DNA from: Onthophagus taurus
Lineage: Eukaryota > Arthropoda > Insecta > Coleoptera > Scarabaeidae
Direction: 5' to 3'
DNA: 64,000 nt
Assembly: GCF_036711975.1 (NCBI RefSeq)
Contig: NC_091966.1
Location: 42,539,501 to 42,603,500, forward strand
This document shows, piece after piece, positions 34,090 through 45,179 of this stretch (the first letter of the stretch is position 1; each line of letters opens with the position of its first letter). The position numbers and the translations under genes are program-made. The notes below the pieces were generated by a model, which saw only the letters and a program-made list of their open reading frames with translations, did no database searches and was not told the origin of the DNA.

Positions 34090-35000
34090 TTTTAATATTT
34101 TAATAATAATATTTTATTTCTCCATTTTACAAAAAAGCATAGAGTGCGTCAATTTAACAATAATTACATTGTGGTATAATACAAATTGAATTTAAACATT
34201 AAATCGGAAAAACATGTCAATGGTATATATCAGATTTTCCGTGACAATAGCTTTCAGTCTCCTCCGGAATCTTGGAACTAGCAGATTCTTTAAACATGAC
34301 TCTTCTCTCGTTTGTGCCCATAGTTTAAGCTAGATTTACGCTAAGTTTTCTTTATTTATTCTCTAAGCTAATAAGAATTTTTTATTTTTATTTTAGTACC
34401 TAAATTAGTTTATGTCAGTAGTCGTTATTCGAGTATATGCGATAAGATAATTTATAATAATTAGTATTGTAGCGTCTATGTTCGAATATATGCCTTAAAT
34501 ATTGTATTTTTTCTTTAATTTATTTAAATAGATTATATTTATTTATTTCTTTCATAATTTGTTTCAATAGTTGATCCCACGGTTAGGCACGGAGGCCCTA
34601 GCGTTTGCTTTACATAACTTTTATTTTATTTAATTTTTTTTTCTTTAATAGATGCGTGCGCCAATTCACGCCATCAAATCACTAAAGAAGATACACTAAA
34701 AGACATTTCCACATTTAAAGATTGTTATTATTTCCTTCAGTAAAATGTTTATTAGTCCTACTTCATTTTGGTGCGTTTTTAAGATTCTTTCTAAGGAGAA
34801 TTTTAAATAGTAACGACTGTATCTAAGTAACACCAATGAACTTTATGTATTAATTGTTAGCTATCGACCCTTAAACATTAAACCCTTGAGCAAATTGAAA
34901 GCATTTTATTCCTCGGATAATGAGAGAGATGAAGAAAACTTTTTCAGATGCTATTTCTTTGATGTCATTTAGATACAGTATATATATGTATATATATATA
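34090..35000. other. Intergenic, nothing recognised
   Basis: AT-rich, with a short (TA)n run at 34978-35000 next to the following element. Confidence 0.55.
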
Positions 35001-35002
35001 TA

Positions 35003-36230
35003 CAGGTGTCCCACCTAAGTTGCCTCGGTCCATAGCCGAATTATGATTGAGTTTTTCAAAAAATGTTTCAAATAAAAGTTGAATCGAATTATATTGTACA
35101 TATTTTAAAATTAGTTTCAGTAATGGCGGACTTCCGCTTCTACCGGAAATGGATATAAACTTTGTTATTTTAAATGGAACATCCTGTATATTATTGCATT
35201 TTTGGATTCCTCGTGAAATTTTAATGGTACTTTGTTAAGGATAGCTTAGGTCTAACTGGTATCGTTTTTGAATTATATGACGATTTTAGAAAAAAATGAC
35301 ATTTGCAGCGTCTTATAAATTTGGCAATATTGCCGAAACTGTGAAAGCTAGAAAGATTTGGTTTTCTGTTTTGTGTTAACAATAAAAGAGCACACGTTTG
35401 CTAATAGAAAATTATGCATTTATATTACGGAGTTCTTAAGTAGGGATCTGTAATTTTCGAACTTTTTAATCATGGATAACTTAATTTTTTTAAATGGAAC
35501 AATATACCAGTTTTTACATAACTGGATGTAAAATTTAATTTCCTTTCAGTTTTATACAGGTATCATGGTGTCTATTTTCAACGGTTTTGGAGATATTCCC
35601 GATTTTTCAGTTTTTAACGATAGATACTTATTTCGCAGCGCCGGCCACCTTCCCCTCGCATTTTACCAGGATTGGGACTGGCAGAAATATTACTGGCATG
35701 CTTAAAAAGTGGCCAACAAAACACAACAAGACCACTGGAAACAAAACACAAATAAAGAAACACTATTGCATCAAATGTTCAAAATGTTGTCCGTTTTGTT
35801 CACTACATAATAGAAATCGTTTTTGTAAGGAGTTTTGAACATTTCTGGTGTGATTTCTTGAAAAGCTCTTACAATACGTTGACGCATATCGTCAGGAGTA
35901 GTTGGTGATGTCTTATAAATCTTGCTTTTAATAAAACCCCATAAAAAGAAATCGCAAGTGGTAAGATCTGGCGATGTCGGAGGCCATCTAACAGCGGTCT
36001 GGAAAGGACACATCCAAATACCGATGTACTTGGGCGGTATTGTGCGGTGGAGCACCATCGTGTTGGAACCACATCCACTGACGAATAGCTAGTGGAATAT
36101 TTTCCAACAGAACGCCCAAACTATTTTCTAAAGAGTTTCTAAAGAGTGCGCAGGGTTTCAGGATGTGATAACTTGTCCAAAAATTTGAAAAAAAGGTTTT
36201 TATCAACTTACCCTCTAAAATGCACCATTT
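35003..36230 (-). pseudogene. DUF4817-family DDE transposase, minus-strand relic
   Basis: Minus frames give LLENIPLAIRQWMWFQHDGA (first catalytic block, near 36070-36120), then, after a frame change, WPPTSPDLTTCDFFLWGF (35940-36000) and TTPDDMRQRIVRAFQEITPE. This pair of blocks is the C-terminal half of the mariner-like transposases that begin with DUF4817. The N-terminal half is missing; sequence turns into the facing element at 36237. The left side (35003) begins TACAGGTGTCCC and near 35185 has AAATGGAACATCCTGTA, both like ends of this family. Confidence 0.8.
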
Positions 36231-36236
36231 TCGAGA

Positions 36237-37920
36237 TACAGGGTGTTGAAATTTAATAAAAAAAATCGTTTTTTGCGAATATCTCCGGAACCGTTTATCG
36301 TACAGAAAACAGCGTTTCTAAGCATTTTCTACTCATAATAAGCTAAGTTTTGTGCTTGAAAAAAATTCTTTAAAGTCATTATTGGTGAAGATTTTGAAGA
36401 GATAGTGGTTGTTTTTCTCCCCAACTTCTACGCCACTGGAAAAAGTACGGTTTTAAGATGGCCATTTGAAGCGTCAATGTTTTCTATACAAAAAAGGTAC
36501 TGTAGCTCTAAAGTTGACCGTTTTCTAGAAAAATCAACTTTTATGTTGAAAAACATGGTCAATTTTTTGAAATAAAAATTTTATTTTACAATTAAACAAA
36601 ATTTATGTAAAGTAACAAAAGCAAGCGTTCACTTCATAATTGCAAAATAAAAAAAAATGAAAAAATGATACAAAAGTTGTCTTTTGAAAAGTCTCCAAAC
36701 CGTAAAGGTAACGCATTTCGCACATTTTAGCGTTTGTGTAAAAAATTGTGTAATTTATTTTTAACAAGTAGGTTTTTAAATTTTATAACAAAAGCTACCT
36801 CCTGTCAAAATAACAAGTAGTTTGTACCTGCAAAAAGTAAACTTGTAATACAGAATTAAAAATGAATTACACAAACGCTGAAATGTGCGAAATGCATTAC
36901 CTTTACGGAATGGCTTGCGGTAATTCGTCAGAAGCAAGGCGGTTGTATCAAGAAAGACATCCTGATTACCACACCATAACTTGTTTCTACGCATTCACAA
37001 AGTACCAATCCGACTACAAGTACCAGAAAAATTGCTCACAATTTGAACCTATCTCACTCGACGGTTTGGAGAATTTTGAAAAGGCAACTTTTGTATCCCT
37101 ACCATATCCAAACAGTATAAGCCAAGGTATATTGTCAAGAGATTTTCCGCCAAGATTTGTTTTTTGTACGTAGATGCAAGACAAAATAGCTCAAAATCCT
37201 GTGTTTGGACCCGATCTTTCTCCAAGGATGGTATTTTCAATTTTCACAATAACCACATATGGGCAGAAGAAAATCTACATGAAATTGCAGATCAATCAGC
37301 AACAATTTTCCGTAAATGTTTGGGCTGCCATCGTCGGTGATCATTTGATAGGCCCACATTTTTTACCGAACAGATTAAACGGTACAGATTATCGACAATT
37401 TCTAGAAAAAGTACTGCCGGAACTGCTGGAAGATGTACCACTTCAAGTAAGACAAAACATGTACTTTATGCATGATGAAGCTCCAACCCACTTTAGTTTG
37501 GTTGCTCGCCAATACTTGAACGACGAATACCCAGACCGTTGGATCGGTCGAGGAGGTCCGCACCCTTGGCCACCACGATCTCCAGAACTTAATTGTTTAC
37601 ATTTTTTCTTTTGGGGTCATCAGAAAACCCTAGTCTACGGTACTCCAGTTGAAAATGTTGACCAATTAAGAGAGCGCATTATTGTATCTTGCGACATAAT
37701 TCGGAACACTCCGGAAATTTTCCTGCGTGTTAGACAGTCAATGCGTCGAAGAATTGCTGCCTGCATTGAAGCTAATGGCGATATTACATGGTTCAACCAA
37801 ATTGATTCATTTTTCTTGAAAGGCGCAGAAATGAAAGATATGCTGTTTATACGTATCCACCAAAATGAACTACTCACTTTGCGCGGAAGATGTCGAATCA
37901 GGTCGTACGGTTGGGAATAA
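36237..37920 (+). pseudogene. DUF4817-family DDE transposase, nearly intact
   Basis: A TACAGGGTGTTG terminus lies at the left (36237). The first frame (36862-37173) starts MNYTNAEMCEMHYLYGMACG and contains SSEARRLYQERHPDY, the DUF4817 helix-turn-helix. A stop at 37171-37173 is followed by a 248-codon frame (to 37920) with NVWAAIVGDHLIG, YFMHDEAPTHFSLVARQYLN, RWIGRGGPHPWPPRSPELN and FFFWGHQKTLVYGTPVENVD. The second catalytic block has E in place of the usual aspartate (RSPELN). The two frames overlap the usual domain order, with some central sequence missing. No right terminus is visible before the Harbinger relic. Confidence 0.85.
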
Positions 37921-38019
37921 CCTTAATTTGTGATCATTTAATTAAGCAGTTAACAAAAAAGAAACAAAGAAATAGAAGACGTTAGTGGGTACGACCATGG
38001 ATATTAACTATATTAAGAA

Positions 38020-38600
38020 GACAGACCTTGGCAGCTTTAAACTGTCTATTGTGGAGAATTGGCTGAAGAGGATCCAGATTCATATAATCTTCGAATGAAT
38101 AAAACAAAATTTGAAGAACTTCTAAAAATGATTACTCCGTTAATCCGGAAAGAAAGTACTGTGATGAGAGATGCTTTACCAGCACGAATAAAATTGCAAA
38201 TCGTCCTCAAACATCTTGCTACTGGTGATTGTTTTGGATCATTGGAACAATTATTATAATTGTGATCTTAACAGGATGCATGTTATAGCTGATTGTAGCA
38301 CGTCCGACATATTATTTTCATTATGTTGGTCAAACTGTTGTGTAGGTGTTTGAGTAATAGGTTGAGTGTGATAAATCGGCGAATTTTGAGTTAATGTTTC
38401 AAATTGTTCTTCAATAATATAATCTGGTGACTTCATGGACCAAGATGTTTGAGATGATGAACATGTTAAATTAGCAGATTGAATATTTGTATCTACAAAA
38501 TCATATGTAGACTGTGTATTTAATGGGGAAGTTGTAGTGGGGGAGCTTGTAATGGACTGTAATGTATGAATCTAGTAGTACCACTGAACAAAAAAAACAA
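38020..38600. pseudogene. PIF/Harbinger relic (two opposed frames)
   Basis: On the plus strand (about 38040-38259) there is LRMNKTKFEELLKMITPLIR and LPARIKLQIVLKHLATGDCF, the N-terminus of HARBI1-like nucleases. On the minus strand (38254-38436 and beyond) lies a Gln/Thr-rich frame that could be the C-terminus of the Myb-like partner protein usually encoded in the opposite direction. The catalytic domain is deleted. Confidence 0.7.
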
Positions 38601-38629
38601 TAATGATAATGCAAATATAAACTGTTTTG

Positions 38630-38694
38630 CGTACCACTTGAGAACTTCTCGCGTACCACCAGTGGTACGCGTACCATAGTTTGAGAACCACTGA
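38630..38694. mobile_element. hAT-type terminus
   Basis: Read on the minus strand, 38694 leftward gives CAGTGGTTCTCAAACTATGG, a widespread terminal sequence of hAT elements and MITEs, followed by a GGTACGC palindrome. The partner end was not found. Confidence 0.5.
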
Positions 38695-38699
38695 TCTAG

Positions 38700-39254
38700 A
38701 CTATAGATACTTACTGGTGTTAACTATAATAGTGTATCCAGGCTACGTCGTTGAGGTTGTTGCTAAAAATTAATAAAATTAATTAGTTGCTGATGATGTG
38801 CTACATCATTTATTACCAAAAGAACCAAATTGAAAGGTATGACTTTGCCAATGCTATGAAATATTCGCCAGCTTTTAGTCGGTAAAAAAGTCTTCTAACT
38901 TTTATGAGTTAACGTAGTCTTCTTATGATGGCAACTACGAAGAACAAATTCCCAATGATACGAAATAATTATTTTCTTATTTTGGTACGGATGCTGATCG
39001 TTTAAAGCAGTGTTGATTAATATTTAATGTTTTTTTAAGAGCTTGTTTGTCGCCAATTTACAACGATTAAAACATCAATCTAATTGTCGTTGTGGTAATT
39101 ATTAATAAAAAAAAATATACACCGTGATTTGCATATTTTTCCAAAATATTTACACAACTTAATTAAAACATAAATTGATACGGCAAAGTCTACCACGACA
39201 TCCTTTATAAATGCTTTTACTGCACAAATTATTAAAAACAATTCACATCTTGAA
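38700..39254. promoter_or_regulatory. Upstream region of the CRAL-TRIO gene
   Basis: No coding sequence. The 550 bp before the CRAL-TRIO start presumably hold its promoter; no TATA box or initiator stands out clearly. Confidence 0.35.
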
Positions 39255-40354
39255 ATGTCTCTATCCAAGTTACCATTTGAAAATATAACTGAAGATGTTG
39301 TCGAATTGGTTTATAAAGAACTTAGAATTGAAGTTGAGAAATTAGAGAATAGTTTAAAACTTGTTAAAGAATGGTTAAAATGTGAATCACATCTTCCAAA
39401 CGATGTTGGTGAGATTTTTGAGTCTTAAATAATCTACTTAAATTGTCAAAAAATTACTAATTAATTGATTTTAGATGAAGTATTGCTTAAAAATTTTATA
39501 TTAGGATCGAAAGGTAACGTTGAACGGACGAAAGAGAAATTAGAAAAATATATAATCGCCAAAACAAAAATGGCCATTTTTTCCGATAGAATAATAAAGG
39601 ATAAAGATTTCGCTTTGTATCCAATACAAAAATGCATTTATATTTCTCCCAAACACACCGCGGATGGTAATCGGATCTTTTTATGTAAAATTTCCTCACA
39701 TGATCCGACTCATTTCAATCATTTCGTCACAACGAAATATTATTGTCTTTGCCGTAAATTAATTTGAAATGATTTTTATGAAAAATCTATTTAAAAATTA
39801 TTGTAGTTGACGTTCTGTTATATCACGATATCAGCGCTGGTTATCATTTTGTCTATGACGCTTCTGGACTTACACCGACTTTATTAAGCAAACTCAATCT
39901 TAGATTATTAAAAGATAGTTCCGAATTAGTTTATAACGTATCTCCAATAAGAATCAAATCGATTCAAATAGTGAATAATTCTGCAGCAATGAGCACAATT
40001 ATGAACATTGGTAAATTATTTATGAGTGAAAAATTAAAAAGCCGAGTAAGAAAATGAATTAGAATTTAGAATTACTTTATGTTGTGAAAAAATTTTTAGA
40101 TTTCGACTATAACAGTTGAAGATTTATCAAAAATGTATCCAAAAAGTTGTTTACCACTTGAATATGGAGGAACAGATGTTAATATTGATAATGGAGCTAA
40201 AAGATTATTTGAAATTTTAAGGGAAAATAAAGATTGGTGCTTGAAAAGTGAAGAACCAAAATTAATCGGCCCTATTCCTGAGGATAAAAAGAATTTGTAT
40301 TCTTTTGATGATTTAAGTATGGAGGGAAGTTTTAGGAAATTAAATGTTGATTAA
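39255..40354 (+). CDS. CRAL-TRIO domain protein (alpha-tocopherol transfer protein / clavesin-like)
   Basis: Four exons: 39255-39408, 39475-39753, 39807-40045, 40100-40354. All introns are 50-70 bp with GT-AG borders and fitting phases, giving 308 residues. These proteins bind small hydrophobic ligands (retinoids, tocopherol, phosphoinositides) in the cytosol and move them between membranes. The N-terminal CRAL-TRIO helical part has VLLKNFILGSKGNVERTKEK (LxxFLxxxKxxxxxAxxxL pattern). The lipid-binding domain shows GYHFVYDASGLTPTLLSKL and IRIKSIQIVNNSAAMSTIMN. The end motif LPLEYGGTDVN (243-253) is typical, followed by a short tail. The usual DGR before the second strand is present as TADGNR. 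Insects have large families of these; the ligand cannot be told. Hairpin repeats begin 100 bp downstream. Confidence 0.93.
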
Positions 40355-40454
40355 GTTAATGCTTGGACTTCTCTCACCGAAGCGCTCTCATTAGGGAACG
40401 AAATAGATATTATTTATAAAATTATTACTACTTTTATTATAATTAATGTGTTAT

Positions 40455-41005
40455 ATTAAACTAAAACTAGAATTAACACTATAACCTTCAGAAACAAGTT
40501 TGAAGTGATCAAAATATACAACAACTTGGCGTTAAATAACAATTAAAACTAGAATTAACTTAACACATCACTAGAACTAACACTAGAACTAGAAACATTC
40601 GCGTTTAACCGAGCGTTTCTTAAGACAGCCAAACCTGAATGATTCTAGTTCTAGTATTAGGTCTAGTATTAGTTCAATAAAGATATAACACAATCTTGAT
40701 TACTATTCAGCGACAGGTCACTAGCGCTAAATAACAACAAAAACAAACACTAAATCCTAACGTTTCTAGTCCTAGATATAGTGTTAGTTCTAGTTTTAGT
40801 TTTAGCCGTCTTTAAAGACGTGCGGCTAATCCCGACTGTTTCTAGTTCTAGGTCTAGAGTTAGTTCTAGTGACAGTTCAATAACAATACATACCCTAGGC
40901 CTATCTAGTGCCAGCTAGCACTACTTAGAACTGTCACTAGACCTAGAACTAGAAACATTCGGGCTTAGCTGCACGTCTTGAAAGACGGCTAAACACGAAT
41001 TTTTG
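40455..41005. repeat. AACTAGA/CGGGTTTAGCCG hairpin cluster 3
   Basis: Several hairpins just behind the CRAL-TRIO gene. The spacer between two of them contains CCTAGG and CTATCTAGTGCCAGC, shared with the cluster at 44.4-45.2 kb but not with those at 18.8 and 58.4 kb, so at least two spacer subfamilies exist. Confidence 0.85.
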
Positions 41006-41057
41006 TACTCATGATGTGGATCCTTGTTATCAATATATGTATGTGAAAATAATTAAA

Positions 41058-41200
41058 CGTATATTTATGCTTTTATTGATATATTAAGTTTTACACTCTG
41101 CCTGACGCGTTTCGGCGAGATGGGGTAAGATGGCGTAGATCGCCGAAACGCGTCAAGCAGAGTCTAAAACTTAATATATCAATAAAAGCATAAATACAGG
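41058..41200. repeat. 57-bp-arm inverted repeat with GACGCGTTTCGGCGA core
   Basis: The left arm (TATTTATGCTTTTATTGATA...GACGCGTTTCGGCGA) and the right arm (TCGCCGAAACGCGTC...TATCAATAAAAGCATAAATA) pair over about 57 bp around a 22-bp centre. GGCGTAGATCGCC followed by GAAACGCGTC is common at retroelement 3' ends. Confidence 0.85.
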
Positions 41201-41204
41201 TGTC

Positions 41205-42685
41205 TCAGCGAGACCGGTCATTAGACGTTTCTGGGGTTCTGGCCAAAAAAAAATTTGAGAATTGAGACTTAAGTATTATCAATTACGTTCTCTTCGTCTA
41301 AAATATTTTCAGATTTCTAGCACTTCCGGTTATACCGGAAGTCGCCACCTACTTTATTTTTTTAAATGGAACACCCTATATATTTTTACATATTTGGATT
41401 TGTCTGTTTTGAAGGTTTATAAATAACTTTACTTTTTGCAATATGAACCAGTAATTCTCGAGTTATTCGAATTTTTCTAGAAAAATTTGCTCCAGCGGAC
41501 ATTTGTTCAAAAAATCATAGAACACTCAATTTTTGATATATCAATTTAGGATTCAGAACATGCTTAAACAACATGATGGAGTATGTTTTGGTGCCGAGAA
41601 CGGCTGTCTAGACCGTTTGGTCACTTTACTATGATACGTTAACTTTTCGAAATTTGGAAGCACCATAACTTCATTTTTTTAAATGGCACCCCCCATATTT
41701 TATTACTTAGTCGTCTTCGTCGTCTCATTTTACATCTTTTATATTCCATATGTCCTATGCCTAACATTAATAGTTTGAGAAATAATTAGGGTTTTTTGAA
41801 AAATGCTCACATATCATATGGATATTAACCTAGTGTGCCATGGAAAACAAATGTTTAATGTCTTATTGATAAACGTCAAAGTCTAATTTAGGTTGTTTGA
41901 TGCTTGTGAGTCTAAAACCAGTTAAAATGGATATTAATAACGTAAATAATGTTTATACAAATGAAGAAATCCATAATTTATTTTTTGTGCACGAAAAGTG
42001 CGACAAAGTTCTTAGTAGAACTTGCAGAATGTTTAATGAAAATTATCCACATTTATCTCCGATGACAAAAGGTAAATTTAGAGGAATAGATGCAAATTTT
42101 TTGCATTTTGGACGAATTAATCACGTGTTAAACTGACCAAAAAATGTAGTAGATAATGCAAGGGAAGAGGTGAATACCTTGGCTTATTTCGAGCCCAGTC
42201 CCAACACCTCAATTCGAGCTGCCAAAGAAGATCTGGGAATCATACTACGAACTTTGTCGCGCTTTTCATGCAAAAAAAATAAATTAAGAATTTCTTGATT
42301 TATGTAAATATTACTTTCGTTATTGTTATCGATTTTAACTCGTTTTAGTACTAATATTAAGGGACATAACAGATAATTATTAGCTCACATGCATCAAATG
42401 ACGTAAACAAATGAGTCTTTGACAAGAACTCATTGAGAAGGCTTGTTTTTCATGGCACACTAGGCTAAATATCCATATGATATGTGTGCATTTTTCAAAA
42501 AACCCTAATTATCTCCCAAACTATTAATATTAGGTGTGGGCCATATGGGATATAAAAGATGTAGAATGAGACACCGAAGACGACTAAAAAATAAAATATG
42601 GGGGGTGCCATTTAAAAAAATGAAGTTATGCTACTTCCAAATTTTGAAAAGTTAACGTGCCATAGTAATTAAGAGTTTATTGTCT
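41205..42685. mobile_element. Fold-back element with DUF4817 transposase relic
   Basis: Arms at about 41629-41850 and 42450-42672 are inverted copies (TTAACTTTTCGAAATTTGG, CCTAATTAT-like and GTGTGCCATGG blocks). The centre holds a plus-strand frame (41897-42136) with MDINNVNNVYTNEEIHNLFF and RMFNENYPHLSPMTKGKF, then FLHFGRINHVLN and, past a stop, SPNTSIRAAKEDLGI. These are the two N-terminal helix-turn-helix parts of a DUF4817 transposase. The catalytic half is deleted. The left side extends to a TACAGGTGTCTC end near 41205; the right arm is cut off where the C-rich LINE begins. Confidence 0.75.
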
Positions 42686-42689
42686 ACAG

Positions 42690-44340
42690 TAATTGTTTAC
42701 AATTCTTTACATTATTCAAATATTACTTTCACTCTCTACCCTCTTCCTCCATTTCCACGCCCTCGGCCCCTCGGCCCAATCATCCCCTCACCCATCCCTT
42801 TGTCTTCTCACCCCCATCACCATTCTCATCCATCGTTTCCCCTCTCCCCCCTCTCCTAAGATCTGCCTTCGGTCCATCTCCTCCTCCCTCAACTCACTGC
42901 ACCCATTTGTTGGCTCTCTCCTCGTTTCCACAACGGAACCTAGCCACCAACTTTTTCCCTTCCTCATTTCTTTCCAATAACAAGTATCTAGGCAGCCCCT
43001 CCGTAATTATGTCCCTGTATCTTTCGTTATACCTTCCCTCTTTTATTTGTGTCCTTCTTTCCTGTCTCTGCACATCTCGGTCCTTGTCTCTCAACTCCCT
43101 CCACATCTCCCTACCCACCCTTCGTCTACTATTTATCTCCGTTACCGAGTAGCCCGCTCGTCTATAATAGTTGTCTCTGTGTTCTTTCCCATATCTGACC
43201 TTTCCCTCTCTAATTTCCCCCAACACTCCCCCAGGATCCCGCAGCTTGGCCTCCCTTCTATTCTTTCTTCATATTTCACTGCCCTCCTGCCCGCCTCCAC
43301 CCTGACCTTATCCACCTTTACCTCTTCCTTCACTATATACCCCGGTGTTTCTCTCGCCACCCCAAGCTCCCATCTCCAATATCTAGCCTGCACGTCCTCC
43401 AGCGGTCCCTGCTCCCTCCATCCCCATACCTCTGCCCCATACATCATCACACTGCTAACCAGACCTTCAAACATAATCTTCCTCGCTGCCACATTCCTTC
43501 TAAAGACTCTCTTCCCCCAACCCCATACTTGTCCCATCACCTTATTCGCCTTTTTTGCCATAGCTATCACATGCGACCCCTCCCTGTTATCCTCCCTAAA
43601 CACATACCCCAAGTAAGTATACTCCCTAACCTCCTCGATCTCCTTTCCCTCCCATCTCCAGTTTTCTGTTCTTTTTCTCCCACCCTTACAAAACTTCATC
43701 ATCCTTGTCTTCCCCACATTTACTTCCAGCCCCTTCCCCCTAAAATATCTTTCCAATGTCTTTATCATCTCCTTTATCTCCACCGCTTCTCTCGCCATGA
43801 CCACGATGTCATCCGCGTATGCTAACATATGCACCTTTCTACCTCCCACCACCAATCCTCCCATCTGCCCCTTCCCCAATCTTTCCTCCAGGTCCGCCGT
43901 ATACAGTGCAAACAGACTTGGGCTCAGCGGACATCCCTGCCTCAGTTCCTTCGTCGTCCAGAACACGTCGCTCAGCTTATCTCCCACTTTTATCCTAGCC
44001 ATCGTCTCCATGTATATTTCCTTCACTCTCGCAATTAGGTGTTCCGTTATCCCCCTCCTCCGCATCTCCTCCCACAACTTCCCCCTATCCACCTTATCAA
44101 AAGCCGCCTTCAAATCTATACAATTTCCCTCCCTTCTTATCCAGCTCTCTATCTGCCAAATGCTTCAACACATACACGTTGTCGATTGCTCCCCTTCCCT
44201 TCCGAAAGCCTGCCTGCCCATCCGGCAAAATTCCCCCCAACTCCATCTTCTCCTCCAATCTTCCCAGCAGTATCTTCGTGTATACCTTGTATGCCGAGTC
44301 TAGTAGATTAATTCCCCTGTAGCTCTCTACACTTCCCTTA
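42690..44340 (-). pseudogene. C-rich LINE reverse transcriptase (5'-truncated)
   Basis: The minus strand encodes YRGINLLDSAYKVYTKILL, GQAGFRKGRGAIDNVYVLKH (44340-44130). After a small frame change the 323-codon frame (43142-44113) carries AAFDKVDRGKLWEEMRRRGI, RQGCPLSPSLFALYTADLEE, YADDIVVMAREAVEIKEM, FRGKGLEVNVGKTRMMKF, EYTYLGYVFREDN and a long Trp-rich C-terminus. Another frame (42894-43226) continues with RYLLLERNEEGKKLVARFRC. The same RT family is abundant in ants and other insects; I do not assign its clade. The coding strand is purine-rich, unlike the surrounding AT-rich DNA. It is broken by at least two frameshifts and lies between hairpin clusters. Confidence 0.88.
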
Positions 44341-44379
44341 TTACCCTTTTTATATACCCTTTTTATATTTTTTTATATA

Positions 44380-45175
44380 GTGTTAGTTCTAGTTTTACTT
44401 CAATATCAATACAGAACCTAAGGCTATCTAGTGCCAGCAATGAATAGAAATTATTTATGGCACACTAAAACTACATTAAATTTGCTATAAAATACTTGTT
44501 ATCGCATTAGAATATCTCAATTTGTTATTGAGATACGAAGATACGTGAAGATACGTCTTCAGACGCACGGCTAACGAACCCGAAACTTTCTAGTTGTAGG
44601 TATAGTGTTAGTCCTATATATTAATAGTTCTAGTTTTAATTGCTATGCAGCGCTAGACCAAGAACTAGAATCATTCGGGTTTAGCCGTCTTAAGAGATGT
44701 ACGGCTAAACCCAAATGTTCCTAGTTTTAGGTCTAATGTTAGTTCTAGTGACAGTGTAAGTGTAAAACTAGAACTGACACTATACTTAGAACTAGAATCA
44801 TTCGGGTTAGCCGTCTTTAGAGACGTGCGGCTAACCCAAATGATTTTAGTTCTAGGTTTAGTGTTAGTTCTAGTTTTAGTTCAATAACAATACACAACCT
44901 AGGGCTCTCTAATGCCAGGTAGCGCTTCTTAGAACTGCCACTAGAACTAACACTAGACCTAGAACTAGAAACATTCGGGCTTAGCCGAACGTCTTTAAAG
45001 ACAGCTAAACCCGAATGATTCTAGTTCTAGGTCTAGAGTTAGTTCTAGTTTTAGTTCAATAACAATACAGAACCTAGGGCTATTTAGTGCCGGCACTGAA
45101 TAATAAGTAAAACTAGAACTAACACTAGACTTAGAACTAGAAACATTCTAGTAACATATATAAGCAACAATTAGC
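44380..45175. repeat. AACTAGA/CGGGTTTAGCCG hairpin cluster 4
   Basis: The longest cluster: at least four hairpins with CAATAACAATACAGAACCTA-type spacers (near 44400, 44885 and 45060). A different segment at 44450-44540 (AAATTTGCTATAAAATACTT, inverted relative to 60.8-61.1 kb) is embedded. Confidence 0.87.
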
Positions 45176-45179
45176 TTTC

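Noticed and set aside
42693-44311. Several plus-strand frames rich in Pro, Ser and His
   Set aside because: They are antisense to the purine-rich LINE reverse transcriptase on the minus strand.
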